Notes: generated by a model not told the origin, from the sequence alone. A stretch of 64,000 nt of DNA from Flavimaribacter sediminis (GCF_019492055.1 NZ_JAICBX010000006.1:62001-126000), one strand, 5' to 3'; positions 33,290-42,516 are shown, numbered from the stretch's first letter. Numbers and translations are program-made.

Positions 33290-33922
33290 ATGACCGAACA
33301 ACTCAAAAGAATCCGCAAGTCTCGCGGACTGTCACAATCAGATGTGGCCGACGCGCTTGGAATAGTTGTTGCCAACTACAATCGACTTGAGCGAGGAAAG
33401 GTGGAACTCACACTTTCGCGCATGAAAGAACTCGCCATTCTTTTGAAGTGTGAGCCAGTAGACCTGATCACAAACAAGACGCATACGCGCTTTGTAAAAG
33501 TTCGGTCGAGTATCGAAGCCGATCAATGGATGAAACATACTGAGTGGCCTGAAGATCAATGGTATGAAATCACTGTGCCCGACGATGCAGAATTACAGAC
33601 ATATAGCTTAAATGCTGCTGAAGTGCGCGGCCCCTCGATGAATAAAAAATTTCCGCATGGTTCCGTGCTCGTTTACTCGGAGGCTGGGGATAACCCACTG
33701 CAACTGGAAGCTAACGCATCATACATTATCGAAACACGCCGATCAGACGGCATGAAGGAAGCTACTGCAAAGACTGCGATAACCGATAATTCTGGCAAAT
33801 TCTGGCTGATGCCGGAGTCAACTGATCCGAGACATCAGCAGCCAATTGAGCTCGAAAATACAATAGCCGGCCAAGTCTCCATCCTCGGCAAGGTCAGATA
33901 CTCCTTACGGAGAGAGACCTAA
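33290..33922 (+). CDS. CI-like repressor (HTH plus S24-like domain)
   Basis: The 210-residue protein has an XRE-type HTH (residues about 5-60, SQSDVADALGIVVANYNRLERG) and a C-terminal S24/LexA-like domain with EVRGPSMNKKFPHGSVLVY, whose Ser would be the autocleavage nucleophile, and a Lys in EATAKTAI as partner candidate. Autocleavage would make the prophage inducible by RecA. The ATG at 33290 is chosen since the HTH starts at once; the upstream frame holds the operators. Dyads on both sides of the gene suggest autoregulation and control of both flanking operons. Confidence 0.85.
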   Translation: MTEQLKRIRKSRGLSQSDVADALGIVVANYNRLERGKVELTLSRMKELAILLKCEPVDLITNKTHTRFVKVRSSIEADQWMKHTEWPEDQWYEITVPDDAELQTYSLNAAEVRGPSMNKKFPHGSVLVYSEAGDNPLQLEANASYIIETRRSDGMKEATAKTAITDNSGKFWLMPESTDPRHQQPIELENTIAGQVSILGKVRYSLRRET

Positions 33923-33997
33923 CCATCCAAGACGCCTACCTGACGATATCTGACATAAATAGCCTGGTTTTGGTGCGCTTCTACAATTAGGATTTTT

Positions 33998-34048
33998 TGT
34001 CGTTTTTCATCATATTTTAGTATTGACACTCATTGTCGTTTTTCGACA
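33998..34048 (+). promoter_or_regulatory. Second operator pair and promoter for the rightward early unit
   Basis: TGTCGtttttCATCA (33998-34012) and the perfect dyad TGTCGtttttCGACA (34034-34048) match the sites beside the repressor gene. A consensus -35 TTGACA lies at 34023-34028, with CATCTT 18 bases further as a possible -10, so the perfect operator covers the promoter. This should put the genes at 34,141-35,139 under repressor control. Confidence 0.7.
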
Positions 34049-34140
34049 TCTTTTGGGGCGTTGTGAACAGAGAGGTCCGCAATAGGACACTCGCACGCCA
34101 GACCTTAAGTTTACTAATATTGATTGCACAGGGCGACAGA

Positions 34141-34344
34141 ATGATCCCGTCAGAAAGAATGGAAGCGGCATCGGCAGCCGCTCACAAACTCAACAAATAC
34201 CTTTCGTCACTTCGCGGCTGGCTGACGTTTCCGGACCAGGAAAACGCGATCGCAGCCGATCACATAGCCGACATTGAGCGGCGCGCGCGACGTGAGTTCG
34301 GCAAGCTAGCGGAGATCTTCGAAGACAAAGCCAGAAAAGGCTGA
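34141..34344 (+). CDS. Small hypothetical early phage protein
   Basis: A 67-residue charged helical protein (MIPSERMEAASAAAHKL...). The ATG at 34141 is the first start clear of the operator/promoter. It is the first gene of a three-gene unit likely repressed by CI. No family recognised. Confidence 0.5.
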   Translation: MIPSERMEAASAAAHKLNKYLSSLRGWLTFPDQENAIAADHIADIERRARREFGKLAEIFEDKARKG

Positions 34345-34348
34345 TGTC

Positions 34349-34906
34349 GTGACAGTCTCAGCCGCCCTTCGCGCATCTTTACAAAGCCCTGATGCGAAGC
34401 GTCTGGCACGGCTTCGCGCCCAGGCGGACGCCCTGCCCTCTGAACTGGCGATGGCATACAGCGACGGCCTGCTGCTGATCGAATGGACCGACCCCGCAAC
34501 GAAGAAGCCGGAGATACTCGCGAGCTTCTTGCCCTCCGCCCCCTCCGATCTGGTTGAGCAGCTTGCCGCAGCTCCGGAGACGATCCGATTTCTTCTGAAC
34601 CTGATCGACCGGGCCACAACGAAGATCCGCGACCTACAGGGACGGCAGCAGGATCAGCTCCGAAAACTCAGACCGAATGGCAACTACGCCGCCAACTGCG
34701 CAATTGTTTGCGATGATCCTTTGTTCCGGGAATATATGGAGCTCTGGCACGGCCTGGAGCGGGATGCCGATAGGGATTGGCTTGTTGGCAAGTTGCACAA
34801 GGTGCTCGAGATCAGCTCACGTCGCGAGCTGAACACCAACCCGGCCGCGGCCGCCCGCTGGCTCGATTTACTTCACGCCTACAATGGATGGAAGGCGGAC
34901 CGGTGA
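34349..34906 (+). CDS. Hypothetical early phage protein
   Basis: The 185-residue protein starts at GTG 34349 with AAAAGG 8-9 bases upstream. It has an Ala-rich helical first part, a long helix near 90-110 (RATTKIRDLQGRQQDQLRKL) and a helical C-terminus. It overlaps the next gene by 4 bases (GTGA), so the two are coupled. No known domain is visible. Confidence 0.6.
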   Translation: MTVSAALRASLQSPDAKRLARLRAQADALPSELAMAYSDGLLLIEWTDPATKKPEILASFLPSAPSDLVEQLAAAPETIRFLLNLIDRATTKIRDLQGRQQDQLRKLRPNGNYAANCAIVCDDPLFREYMELWHGLERDADRDWLVGKLHKVLEISSRRELNTNPAAAARWLDLLHAYNGWKADR

Positions 34907-35139
34907 ACTCTGCCTTCTCCCCGGTTCGAAAGTTTCCGCCAGTCACGCTGGAACGCCTTGACTTAGCTATGGCAATCATCGCCGAAGCGATCGAGACGTA
35001 TCCGGGGGGAGAGGTTTACTGGCCGCTTTTCGAGCGGTTGGAAAGAGAGCGCGAGGCTCTGGTTTCGCGAGCTGGTCGGTTAACGGCTGCACGTAGACGT
35101 GTCAAAGCCCAAAAGTTGCCCGTTACGCTCCACCCCTGA
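34903..35139 (+). CDS. Small hypothetical early phage protein
   Basis: A 78-residue protein starting at GTG 34903 in overlap with the previous stop. It contains LERLDLAMAIIAEAIETYPGG and a basic helical end (RLTAARRRVKAQK) that could bind DNA. The place between early genes and integrase suits an excisionase-like role, but no HTH is clear. Confidence 0.5.
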   Translation: MNSAFSPVRKFPPVTLERLDLAMAIIAEAIETYPGGEVYWPLFERLEREREALVSRAGRLTAARRRVKAQKLPVTLHP

Positions 35140-35168
35140 AACGCCGAAGATGATTGGCCGGGACGATT

Positions 35169-35618
35169 TCATACCAAGCGTACAAACCGATCTGCCATTT
35201 CAGCGAGATTAATGCGGAATCCTTGCCATCCGGCTCGCTTTGCATTGGGCGATAATGGCTCTCGAGGGACAAACATCCTTTCATTCTGAAGGTCTCGTGA
35301 CAGGAATAGTATTGAATATTCCGTCCGTTCTTCGGTAGTCAGAACCAAATACATAGAGAAGTAGATAGCCGCTTGCATGCGGTCTTTTTGCGGTCCCCAA
35401 GCTCCACCAAGGACATACTTCGGGATGCGATTCACGTCTTTAACCTTAGCTGTCTTTACCTGAGTAAGGTATCCGCAGAAATCACAAATCAAATCGGCAC
35501 ATTTGAAGTTGGCAGGAAGTAGCTTCAGAGTGTTGTGTTTTTTGCAGTTCGGGCAGAGGCAAGTTTTAGCGACGACCTTCTCGCCCCAATCTCCTAATTG
35601 TTGTCGACCAGTTCGCAA
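35169..35618 (-). CDS. DpnI-like zinc-containing endonuclease
   Basis: The 149-residue protein has GDWGEKVVAKTCLCPNCKKH (split motif: GE at 12-13, Cys22/Cys25), CADLICDFCGY (Asp42, Cys45, Cys48) and QVKTAKVKD (Gln53-x-Lys55). This is the order of the DpnI catalytic domain: zinc-binding CxxC pairs around a PD-(D/E)xK core. DpnI cuts methylated GATC. The C-terminal winged helix of DpnI is missing. The start is a TTG at 35618 with GAGG upstream. It lies tail to tail with the early genes and back to back with the SIR2 operon, so it belongs to the defence cargo. Confidence 0.65.
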   Translation of the reverse strand: MRTGRQQLGDWGEKVVAKTCLCPNCKKHNTLKLLPANFKCADLICDFCGYLTQVKTAKVKDVNRIPKYVLGGAWGPQKDRMQAAIYFSMYLVLTTEERTEYSILFLSRDLQNERMFVPREPLSPNAKRAGWQGFRINLAEMADRFVRLV

Positions 35619-35963
35619 ACCTGTACCTCGCTGCCGCCCGACTCTAGCTGTCTTCGAGTATGCCTAATGGCGATGGGTCAAGTTGTCTCGAAGGGCCGAT
35701 TTGGGCCCGACAAGGAGTAATTTGATCCACTGACGGCAGTATTCAGAAACCACTGAGGTTTGACGAAATAATTCAACTTTTTAATCGGATCGCAGTTAAG
35801 TCTACATTTTATTGTGGTTTATTTCGACCTATAAGTGTGGTGATGTCGTAATCTTGGTTATCATTTGATTAGACCTGTATTTCGAAAGGATTCAAACTTT
35901 TACTTGGGAACATATCTGAATATCAAATTCAGTATCTGTCGAAAATTGGTTGCGGGGGGGACA
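35619..35963. other. AT-rich divergent promoter region of the defence cargo
   Basis: About 345 bases between the DpnI-like gene and the SIR2 operon with no coding sequence I can support. It must hold the promoters of both divergent units. A GGCCGATTTGGGCCC imperfect dyad lies near 35,694-35,708. No clear -35/-10 pair. Confidence 0.45.
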
Positions 35964-37712
35964 GTGACAAGTGCAGATAACGTGACAGTTCGAGAAGTTC
36001 TCGACATGCTCGAGGGTACGTTTTCGAAAGTAGCTGAAGCAGTAGCAAACGGCGAGTTCGCCTTGTGGCTCGGAGCAGGCATATCTCGTAAGGCACCGAG
36101 TTTGGGCAATTTAATCGATCTGGGAATCGAGGCTCTTCGCTTACGTGCCATTGATCCTGAAACAAAAACAATATTTTACCCAAAACTGGAAGAAGCTCTT
36201 CTAATAGCTGAAGGTAATCTGAAGGAATTACAGCCTCTATATGGGCAACCTTTCGAATCCTGGCCTCAGCACAAAGTCATCCAAGGTAGACTCTGGAATA
36301 AATACTCTCGGTTTCTAGACATACGGATTAACTCTAAACCATCTGATTATATGTTGTGGGAAGCTATCGATATTCGGGCGGCATTTGCCGAACCAAATTC
36401 TCCCGCCGCAGAGCACTTATGCATCGCTGTTCTCATACTTGAGGGTTCCATAGGCGAGATAGCATCAGCCAATTGGGATGGCTTCATCGAAAAGGCTGTC
36501 GAAGGACTAAGTGGTGGTGCTGACGGGATACTTCAGGTGGTGGTTGATCCCAGCCAATTGCGTGGTGGTCGCGGAATAGCACGACTATTGAAGTTTCACG
36601 GATGTATCCTCCACGCGTCACAGGAACCAAATGTATTTCGACGTTTTCTGACAGGCAGTCACACTCAAATAGTTCAGTGGCCGCATAATCAACAGTTTAC
36701 AGCTATGGTAGAATCGGTAACCGCACTAGCTACCAGCCATCGTACGTTGGTGATGGGGCTGTCTATCCAGGATGCAAATTTGCAAGGGGTATTTTCAAAA
36801 GCGAAGAAAGCAAATCCTTGGCCTTGGCCACCAGAACCGAATGCACCGGGTCACGTTTTCTGCGAAGACACAATTAAAGAGGGGCAACGTGATGTTCTGA
36901 AAATCGTCTATGGAGACAGCTACAATGAAAGCATGGCAGACATTGAGGCGGCCTCGCATATACGCTCTTGGGCAGAGCAGGTGTTAATCGCATTAGTACT
37001 CTATGTCATTGAAAAAAAACTATCCTTTCTTATGTGCGATAGACTCAAGGAGGTCGGACGTGATGGTGCTGAAACCGCAATTGTTGCCGCCTTGGAGGAG
37101 TTACGCAATAAGTTATCTGAACTCGCACAGTTTGACCCTGTCGATAAAAGCCGGACAGCTTCTGTAGTTCAGGCTATCGCGACCTGGTCACGAATTGTCG
37201 CGATTTTTCGAACGGGAACTCTGCCCCCTATCGACGATAGCTATGAACGTATTAGTTCCTCCAGCCTCAAACATATTCAGACCGATGCCAACGCAAAGGC
37301 GGCGAGGCTCGGTGATCTCGCAATCGCGTTGTCCTTGCTTCGTCATGGGCAAATTAGTGGACTCTGGTCCCTAAGCACGCTGTCGAAGGAACCGCTGGCA
37401 CGAGGGGCGATAGCTGCAAAGGGATCCTGGGAGCAAGCCGACGTGAGACCTATGTTTATGGTCAAAGGAGCAGCAGAAGCGTTAACTCTAAACAAAGCGG
37501 GGGTACTGACAGACAACAGCGCAATCGTGATCCATGCGGATGATACATGGAGCCGCATGGTGGAAATACGGGGAGGTTCACGACGAGTTGGCGCTGCACC
37601 AGGCAGAATTGGGCGTATATATCCGCAACATGTAAGCATGCAAAAAATCATAGAGGACAATGAGAGTATGGATGCTATGATGAAAGCCTTGGTTTCGGAG
37701 ATGCCACTATGA
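35964..37712 (+). CDS. lmuA: SIR2-domain effector, probable Lamassu LmuA
   Basis: The 582-residue protein has a SIR2 fold: LWLGAGIS (GAG at 37-39), SANWDGF (Asn170, Asp172) and LKFHGCI (catalytic His212). In defence systems this domain is an NAD+-destroying NADase. The remaining 300 residues are helical and match nothing I can name, fitting a sensor/coupling part. The gene overlaps the next by 4 bases and that one overlaps an SMC-ATPase, the LmuA-LmuC-LmuB order of Lamassu systems with a Sir2 effector. Start is uncertain: GTG 35964 follows a G-run; TTG 35865 and ATG 36006 are alternatives. Confidence 0.75.
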   Translation: MTSADNVTVREVLDMLEGTFSKVAEAVANGEFALWLGAGISRKAPSLGNLIDLGIEALRLRAIDPETKTIFYPKLEEALLIAEGNLKELQPLYGQPFESWPQHKVIQGRLWNKYSRFLDIRINSKPSDYMLWEAIDIRAAFAEPNSPAAEHLCIAVLILEGSIGEIASANWDGFIEKAVEGLSGGADGILQVVVDPSQLRGGRGIARLLKFHGCILHASQEPNVFRRFLTGSHTQIVQWPHNQQFTAMVESVTALATSHRTLVMGLSIQDANLQGVFSKAKKANPWPWPPEPNAPGHVFCEDTIKEGQRDVLKIVYGDSYNESMADIEAASHIRSWAEQVLIALVLYVIEKKLSFLMCDRLKEVGRDGAETAIVAALEELRNKLSELAQFDPVDKSRTASVVQAIATWSRIVAIFRTGTLPPIDDSYERISSSSLKHIQTDANAKAARLGDLAIALSLLRHGQISGLWSLSTLSKEPLARGAIAAKGSWEQADVRPMFMVKGAAEALTLNKAGVLTDNSAIVIHADDTWSRMVEIRGGSRRVGAAPGRIGRIYPQHVSMQKIIEDNESMDAMMKALVSEMPL

Positions 37713-38332
37713 GCACCTCACCACTGGTTTCTGCGATTGCTAAACGTCTTAGAGCAGCGGGCTACTCCGATGTCGCAACTCCATTTAGAGTTGCTTCAGT
37801 CAGTTTCGATTTCACCCGAGTAATGCGAGGCCGTGACGGACGGGCGCATGATTTAGTCATCGTGATCGACACGGCTACCGGCGAAATGGGTGACACTGAT
37901 TCAGTACAAGTCAGGAGGAGAATAGAGACGCTCAGCCGAGCACTTGATGTAGTCGGCTCGCGCCTTGTACTCACAGTGGTGCTTGCCGGTGCATCTACAG
38001 CTAATGATATTGAGGCGCTGTCAGAGACATGTCGCGTTCTCGTCGTAGAGCCCATTGGCGTTGGATTAGACGGTGTCCCCAAAGATAAACTGGCGAGGCA
38101 GCAACTCGATGATCGCATTCGCCTACTGTTACCATTGGAAATTCCTCCTCGGGATGAGGGGCTGGACGTCGAACCCGCTGCCGACGAGGCTTTAAAAACA
38201 AAACTTCCCAATACGATCGATAAAAATTTCCTTCAGGTACTTTTAAACAGCTCTAGGCACGGAGAAGATGCGGTTGAGCGAGAAATGAGGCGTGTATTTG
38301 ATGACCGAATGAAAATCGAGGATGTGTCGTGA
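37709..38332 (+). CDS. lmuC: Small middle component, probable Lamassu LmuC
   Basis: The 207-residue protein has a first part with VSFDFTRVMRGRDGRAHDLVIVID, alternating beta and charged residues like a nuclease-derived fold without full catalytic motif, and a helical C-terminal part (LPNTIDKNFLQVLLNSS). Size and place between effector and SMC gene match LmuC, the accessory subunit that bridges the others. Overlaps of 4 bases on both sides (ATGA, GTGA) mean strict coupling. Homology is not proven by sequence. Confidence 0.6.
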   Translation: MSTSPLVSAIAKRLRAAGYSDVATPFRVASVSFDFTRVMRGRDGRAHDLVIVIDTATGEMGDTDSVQVRRRIETLSRALDVVGSRLVLTVVLAGASTANDIEALSETCRVLVVEPIGVGLDGVPKDKLARQQLDDRIRLLLPLEIPPRDEGLDVEPAADEALKTKLPNTIDKNFLQVLLNSSRHGEDAVEREMRRVFDDRMKIEDVS

Positions 38333-40767
38333 CGTATGGGCATCTGCACAGTATTGATTTAGAAAACTTTCGCAGCATTCGTGGGCATGTCCATGCACCG
38401 CTAGACGCCAAAGTTGTGTTAGTGCACGGTGAAAACGGTGCAGGTAAAACCAGTCTGCTATCTGCCATCGAACTTGCCCTAACTGGTCAGATTGATGCCC
38501 TGCGCCGTGCGGATCCAAACTATGAAATGCAACTGCTGCATAAGCGAAAAACAAACGGTTATGCTGAAATCAATGTCTCATTGGATCATGATTTGGCGCG
38601 GTACCGTGCCGATTTGACTGAGCAAACTATCAGCTTCGAAGAACGGTTACCGGTTGAGTTGACCGAATTTTTCGTTGAGCGCGCTTACCTTCCACAATCT
38701 CTATTGGGTCAATTGCTTCAAATCTATCAGGAGGCTGGATCAGACGTTGACTCTCCATTAGCTCGTTTTGTCAGTAATTTACTGGGACTTGATCGCTTGG
38801 ACGCGCTCGAAATTGGATTGAGTCCCCTTCAAGACCTGCGAAATGTTCGACGAGTCATTAACAGATGGTCAATAGTTGAAAACGAAATAAGCCGGTTAAA
38901 AACGATCATCCAAGATCAATTTCGGACTAAAGAACCTATCGCCGAGGATCTTGCTGCAAAGCGCAGTAACCTCGTTGCAATATATGCGGCTCTCGAAGTC
39001 GAACATGACGAAAAGTTGCCAGAAGAAGCGGCACCTACGCCTGATGAAATCCGAATTGAAGACGAAAATCGATTGGCCAAGGTAACAGATGAGCTACGAC
39101 TTCTGGCGTCGATTCGCCGGGACATTTCGGATTCCTTGGATAGTGACACCCATGATATCGAAGTTAAACTTGCCGAGCATGTTGAAAATACTGAGGAAGC
39201 CCTTCGTATTTGGAGAGAGGCTCACGAAGATATCGCTTCAGATGTAAGATTGCGAGTAGAGGCTATATTTCCAAATGTCGATTTCGCGACTGACCTAGTT
39301 GCTTTTCGTAACGAGGCAAAACGTCTGTTATCTGCAGAACAGAATCAACTGAACAATAGAGTGCAGAGGGCCAGACAGGAGGCGAAACAGCTCACAGACG
39401 CAAGGGAGCAGCTTGAAGTAGCAAATGCACAATTAAGAACTATTGACAAGGAAGTATCAGCAATCGCCTCCAATGCTGGCGCACTGAGCACAATATTTGC
39501 TGAAATATCTAATTTCATTGTCGACGATAATTGCCCTGTCTGCGGCCGAGACTATGCTGAACTTGAGGAAGGTTCGCTTAGAGAACACGTTCACAACAGA
39601 GCGCTGGCGCTCTCGAGTTCCGCTGAGAGGTTGATCTTACTTGGGCGCTCACGAAATGATCATAAGGATTCAATCGATAGATTGGTTCAGACGATTGACG
39701 GTTTAGAATCCAGCCAAGTTCATATGGAAGTTTTAGCTCGGATGGACCGTCGGGCTGGTGCAATAACATTGACACTTCGTTTGCTGGAAGAGGTCGGGCC
39801 CAGGTTGGAGGATGGACAGCAACTTATAGAAGCCAATGTCGCTGCTCAACGGGCGTTAGCGAATGTCCGGCTTCGAAGCAGCCGGCGATTGGCTATACGG
39901 GAAAACCTGAACGATTTGGCGCGCAGTGCGGAGATTTCCTATGAAGGACAAAGCGATACAATCGAAGCTCTCGCCAGTCGAATAGAGCTGACATTGACAA
40001 AAACACGCGACCACACGTCAAAACGTGTCCGTAGTTGGGCGGAGGCACGTGGTATAATTCATGACATTCGCAACTCAAAGGAGCGAATAAGTGTGATCGA
40101 TAGCACGATCGCAGAATACGAGTTCCAATTGAAGGATTACGAGTCCGCTCTTCAGCGTGGAAAAAATTTACGGACAGAGGGTCGCAGGATTCGGAATGCC
40201 GTTGATGAAGTACGGTCAGCTATCATTCGGCGGGAGTTTAATGACCGGCTAAACAAGCTTTGGCGTGACTTGTTCCTTCGTTTGGCCCCCAGTGAGGAGT
40301 TTGTTCCAGCTTTTCGCATACCTCAATCAGAAACCCGTCGACTTCAGCCCAAATTATATACGCCGCACAGGGACTTAGGTGATGAAGGCGCTGGTGGAAC
40401 TCCAGGTGCCATGTTGAGTGCCGGTAATCTGAATACTGCTGCCTTAACTTTGTTTGTTGCACTACATTTATCGGTATCTGTACAATTACCCTGGCTTATT
40501 TTGGACGACCCTGTCCAATCGATGGATGACATTCACATTGCACATTTTTCTTCTCTACTACGCACTCTATCCAAAGAACATGCGCGACAGGTAATTATTG
40601 CGGTCCATGATCGTCAATTATTTGAATACTTACGACTTGAGCTAAGCCCAGCATTTGCTGATGACAGCCTAATCACTCTGGAACTTACTAGATCGAGTAT
40701 TCGCGACACACAGTGCATTTCAAATCGCTATAGTTTTCAAGAAGAGACAGCGTTGAGGATAGCATGA
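38329..40767 (+). CDS. lmuB: SMC/Rad50-like ATPase, probable Lamassu LmuB
   Basis: The 812-residue protein has Walker A GENGAGKT (34-41), a long coiled coil, a zinc-hook CPVC (402-405) at its middle, a second coiled coil, a signature-like LSAGNLNTAAL and a Walker B LILDDP (Asp726-Asp727). This is the RecF/Rad50 architecture, and its length fits LmuB. In Lamassu the SMC senses foreign DNA ends or structures and frees the effector. Start is GTG 38329 in overlap with the middle gene. The operon is AT-rich against the flanking integrase gene, a sign of transfer. Confidence 0.8.
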   Translation: MTYGHLHSIDLENFRSIRGHVHAPLDAKVVLVHGENGAGKTSLLSAIELALTGQIDALRRADPNYEMQLLHKRKTNGYAEINVSLDHDLARYRADLTEQTISFEERLPVELTEFFVERAYLPQSLLGQLLQIYQEAGSDVDSPLARFVSNLLGLDRLDALEIGLSPLQDLRNVRRVINRWSIVENEISRLKTIIQDQFRTKEPIAEDLAAKRSNLVAIYAALEVEHDEKLPEEAAPTPDEIRIEDENRLAKVTDELRLLASIRRDISDSLDSDTHDIEVKLAEHVENTEEALRIWREAHEDIASDVRLRVEAIFPNVDFATDLVAFRNEAKRLLSAEQNQLNNRVQRARQEAKQLTDAREQLEVANAQLRTIDKEVSAIASNAGALSTIFAEISNFIVDDNCPVCGRDYAELEEGSLREHVHNRALALSSSAERLILLGRSRNDHKDSIDRLVQTIDGLESSQVHMEVLARMDRRAGAITLTLRLLEEVGPRLEDGQQLIEANVAAQRALANVRLRSSRRLAIRENLNDLARSAEISYEGQSDTIEALASRIELTLTKTRDHTSKRVRSWAEARGIIHDIRNSKERISVIDSTIAEYEFQLKDYESALQRGKNLRTEGRRIRNAVDEVRSAIIRREFNDRLNKLWRDLFLRLAPSEEFVPAFRIPQSETRRLQPKLYTPHRDLGDEGAGGTPGAMLSAGNLNTAALTLFVALHLSVSVQLPWLILDDPVQSMDDIHIAHFSSLLRTLSKEHARQVIIAVHDRQLFEYLRLELSPAFADDSLITLELTRSSIRDTQCISNRYSFQEETALRIA

Positions 40768-40780
40768 GCGCAAGACATTC

Positions 40781-42121
40781 CTAATTCGCATCATGCAGAG
40801 CGATCTTCTCCAGTTGCTCGCGACGCCATTCCAGCGAACCACCATCTCCGTACTCCGGCCGCTCGATATGGTGCCCCATAATTAAACGCCGAAAATCGTC
40901 TGTAAGTCCCGCCTCCACCATCCGCTTCTCGAAGCTATGCCGCAGTGAATAGACACCGTGGTCCTTGGTCTCCAAGAGGCCATTAGCACGCAAATATTTC
41001 ATGAGTACGGCCGATAGGTTGTCTTCCTTGTCACGATAGCGCGGAAATCCTTGTGGGTGCCTTTCCATGGCCTCCAGAGCTACACCGACAAGCGGAATCT
41101 CGCGCTCGCTGGACTCGGTCTTGAGGGCCCGATCATCAGCAAATTCGATGACCAAGTGCGGCACCTTCACATCCAGTTTGATGTTCCTCTCCGGAATGTT
41201 GCAGATCTCTGAAGGCCGAGCGCCGGTCTCAATCAGTGCAAGGAGAATATCCTTTGCTTCAACATTCAATCCCGAAAGCGCATCGGGAGCCAGAATGACA
41301 TTCCGAATCCACTCGAGAGAGAATGGCGGACGCTTCTTCTTTTTCGACTTGCGTATCGTGAAGCTGAGATCGTTGAACGGATTGGGTCGGTCGACCTTGT
41401 GCCATTTACAGAATTCACGATGGAGCTTTCGCATGTTTCCGACATCCCGGTTGCCGGCGCTTGGCCCGACCTCCCCGGCACTGATCCGATCAAACCACCA
41501 CCGCCAGAATGTCTGTGCCTGGTCGTTAGTGACATCCAGGAGAGGAATGTCGCTGATAACCCTAACGAAATTGCTCGAGGCACGTCGCTTCACCTTCTTC
41601 CAGCTCCTGATCTGCTTCGGGCTGTGGCCACGCACCTCCTCAATACCGATTGTGTCGAGGTAGAATTCCATGGCCTGACTTACAGACAGGTTCGGAAGGT
41701 CGGCACCGCCGAGCAGTGCTTCAGCGATGACCGGCCCTCGACTGGACACCCTAATGGCGCGCGCTATGATCTCCTCGGTCGCAACCACTTCCGCAAGGAT
41801 CTCGGCCGGCCTGTAGACGAAGCCCATAGCGACAGCTCGTTTCACCGCTGCATAGTAGCGATCGGTCGCGCCAGCAGGCGCTTCGCCGGCGGCAAGACTC
41901 GCCCAGAAGAGGTTATCCGCCTTCTCAATCTCGTCCCGGCGCATACGGGCGATTTCAAGCGACGTGGTTTTCAGTGACTTGCGGATAAAGCCACGAGCAT
42001 CAAATTCGCGGATATAGACAGGTACACGGCGCTGATAGTGCCAATGGCCGTGCCGTTTTTTCAGATAGCGATCCGGATCACGAGATTTGACCTCGTTCGG
42101 AATTGATTTGTGCCGCCCCAA
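40781..42121 (-). CDS. int: Tyrosine integrase of the prophage
   Basis: The 446-residue protein has an N-terminal arm-binding region (RRVPVYIREFDARGFI), a core-binding domain and a catalytic domain with Arg in ETGARPSEIC, SLRHSFEKR (H-x-x-R) and GHH, and the probable nucleophile Tyr in RPEYGDG. It integrates at the tRNA-Leu end 120 bases away. The stop lies 13 bases from the LmuB stop, tail to tail. Length is at the upper end for phage integrases. Confidence 0.9.
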   Translation of the reverse strand: MGRHKSIPNEVKSRDPDRYLKKRHGHWHYQRRVPVYIREFDARGFIRKSLKTTSLEIARMRRDEIEKADNLFWASLAAGEAPAGATDRYYAAVKRAVAMGFVYRPAEILAEVVATEEIIARAIRVSSRGPVIAEALLGGADLPNLSVSQAMEFYLDTIGIEEVRGHSPKQIRSWKKVKRRASSNFVRVISDIPLLDVTNDQAQTFWRWWFDRISAGEVGPSAGNRDVGNMRKLHREFCKWHKVDRPNPFNDLSFTIRKSKKKKRPPFSLEWIRNVILAPDALSGLNVEAKDILLALIETGARPSEICNIPERNIKLDVKVPHLVIEFADDRALKTESSEREIPLVGVALEAMERHPQGFPRYRDKEDNLSAVLMKYLRANGLLETKDHGVYSLRHSFEKRMVEAGLTDDFRRLIMGHHIERPEYGDGGSLEWRREQLEKIALHDAN

Positions 42122-42130
42122 AATACGCCC

Positions 42131-42164
42131 CTACATCGCAAAATGTAGCACGTTTTGTAGCACG
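42131..42164. repeat. Short repeats upstream of int, probable arm-type sites
   Basis: TGTAGCACG occurs at 42144-42152 and 42156-42164, 12 bases apart, and CTACAT (42131-42136) is inverted to ATGTAG (42143-42148). The place between int and the attachment site fits integrase arm-binding sites or int autoregulation. Confidence 0.45.
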
Positions 42165-42244
42165 GAATTTCACAACCAATCAATTTGTGAGATTTTGCAA
42201 CTGGGTTTTATCCTGCAATTTCAATTACTTGTCAGGATTATTGC

Positions 42245-42329
42245 TGGTGCGGTCGAGAAGACTCGAACTTCCACGGGTTGCCCCACAGCGACCTCAACGC
42301 TGCGCGTCTACCAATTCCGCCACGACCGC
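42245..42329 (-). tRNA. tRNA-Leu (anticodon GAG), prophage attachment site
   Basis: 85 bases including an encoded CCA end. Acceptor GCGGTCG pairs with CGACCGC; the anticodon arm is CAGCG-TTGAGGT-CGCTG, giving GAG; a variable arm of class II size (TGGGGCAACCCG) follows and the T loop is GTTCGAGTC. The 3' end faces the integrase, so the prophage used it as attB and restored it on integration. Confidence 0.95.
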
Positions 42330-42516
42330 ACGTGGTAGAAGCCGTCACCGGCGCGCCGCATGTACCAAATCACTTTAGGCTATACAAGAGGCTTTTGCGC
42401 TTTTTCACTGTCGCTTCAATTACAAGGACATAGACTGCTCCGCCGGAGCCCCGCCCCCTTGCATGAACCGTGGAACCGTTCCAAATACACTCTGTCGAAA
42501 GCAGGACTGCGCAGCC

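Larger units (their letters stand above)
1..42244. mobile_element. Prophage (siphovirus-like, lambda-type packaging), left end outside or undefined
   Basis: The block holds an ordered phage programme: integrase next to a tRNA-Leu 3' end, CI/CII-like regulators, replication initiator, NusG-like antiterminator, terminase, portal, capsid, tail and lysis genes, all late genes on the minus strand. The right boundary is the tRNA gene ending at 42,245. I looked for a second copy of the tRNA 3' end on the left and did not find one, so the other attachment site is probably left of the window, or the duplicated core is too short to see by eye. Genes left of 7,394 are cargo and could in part belong to a neighbouring island. 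The virion genes look intact apart from programmed features. Confidence 0.9.

Noticed and set aside
34033-34140. Longer start (TTG 34,033) for the first rightward early gene
   Set aside because: It would begin inside the operator and promoter; the ATG at 34,141 is more likely.
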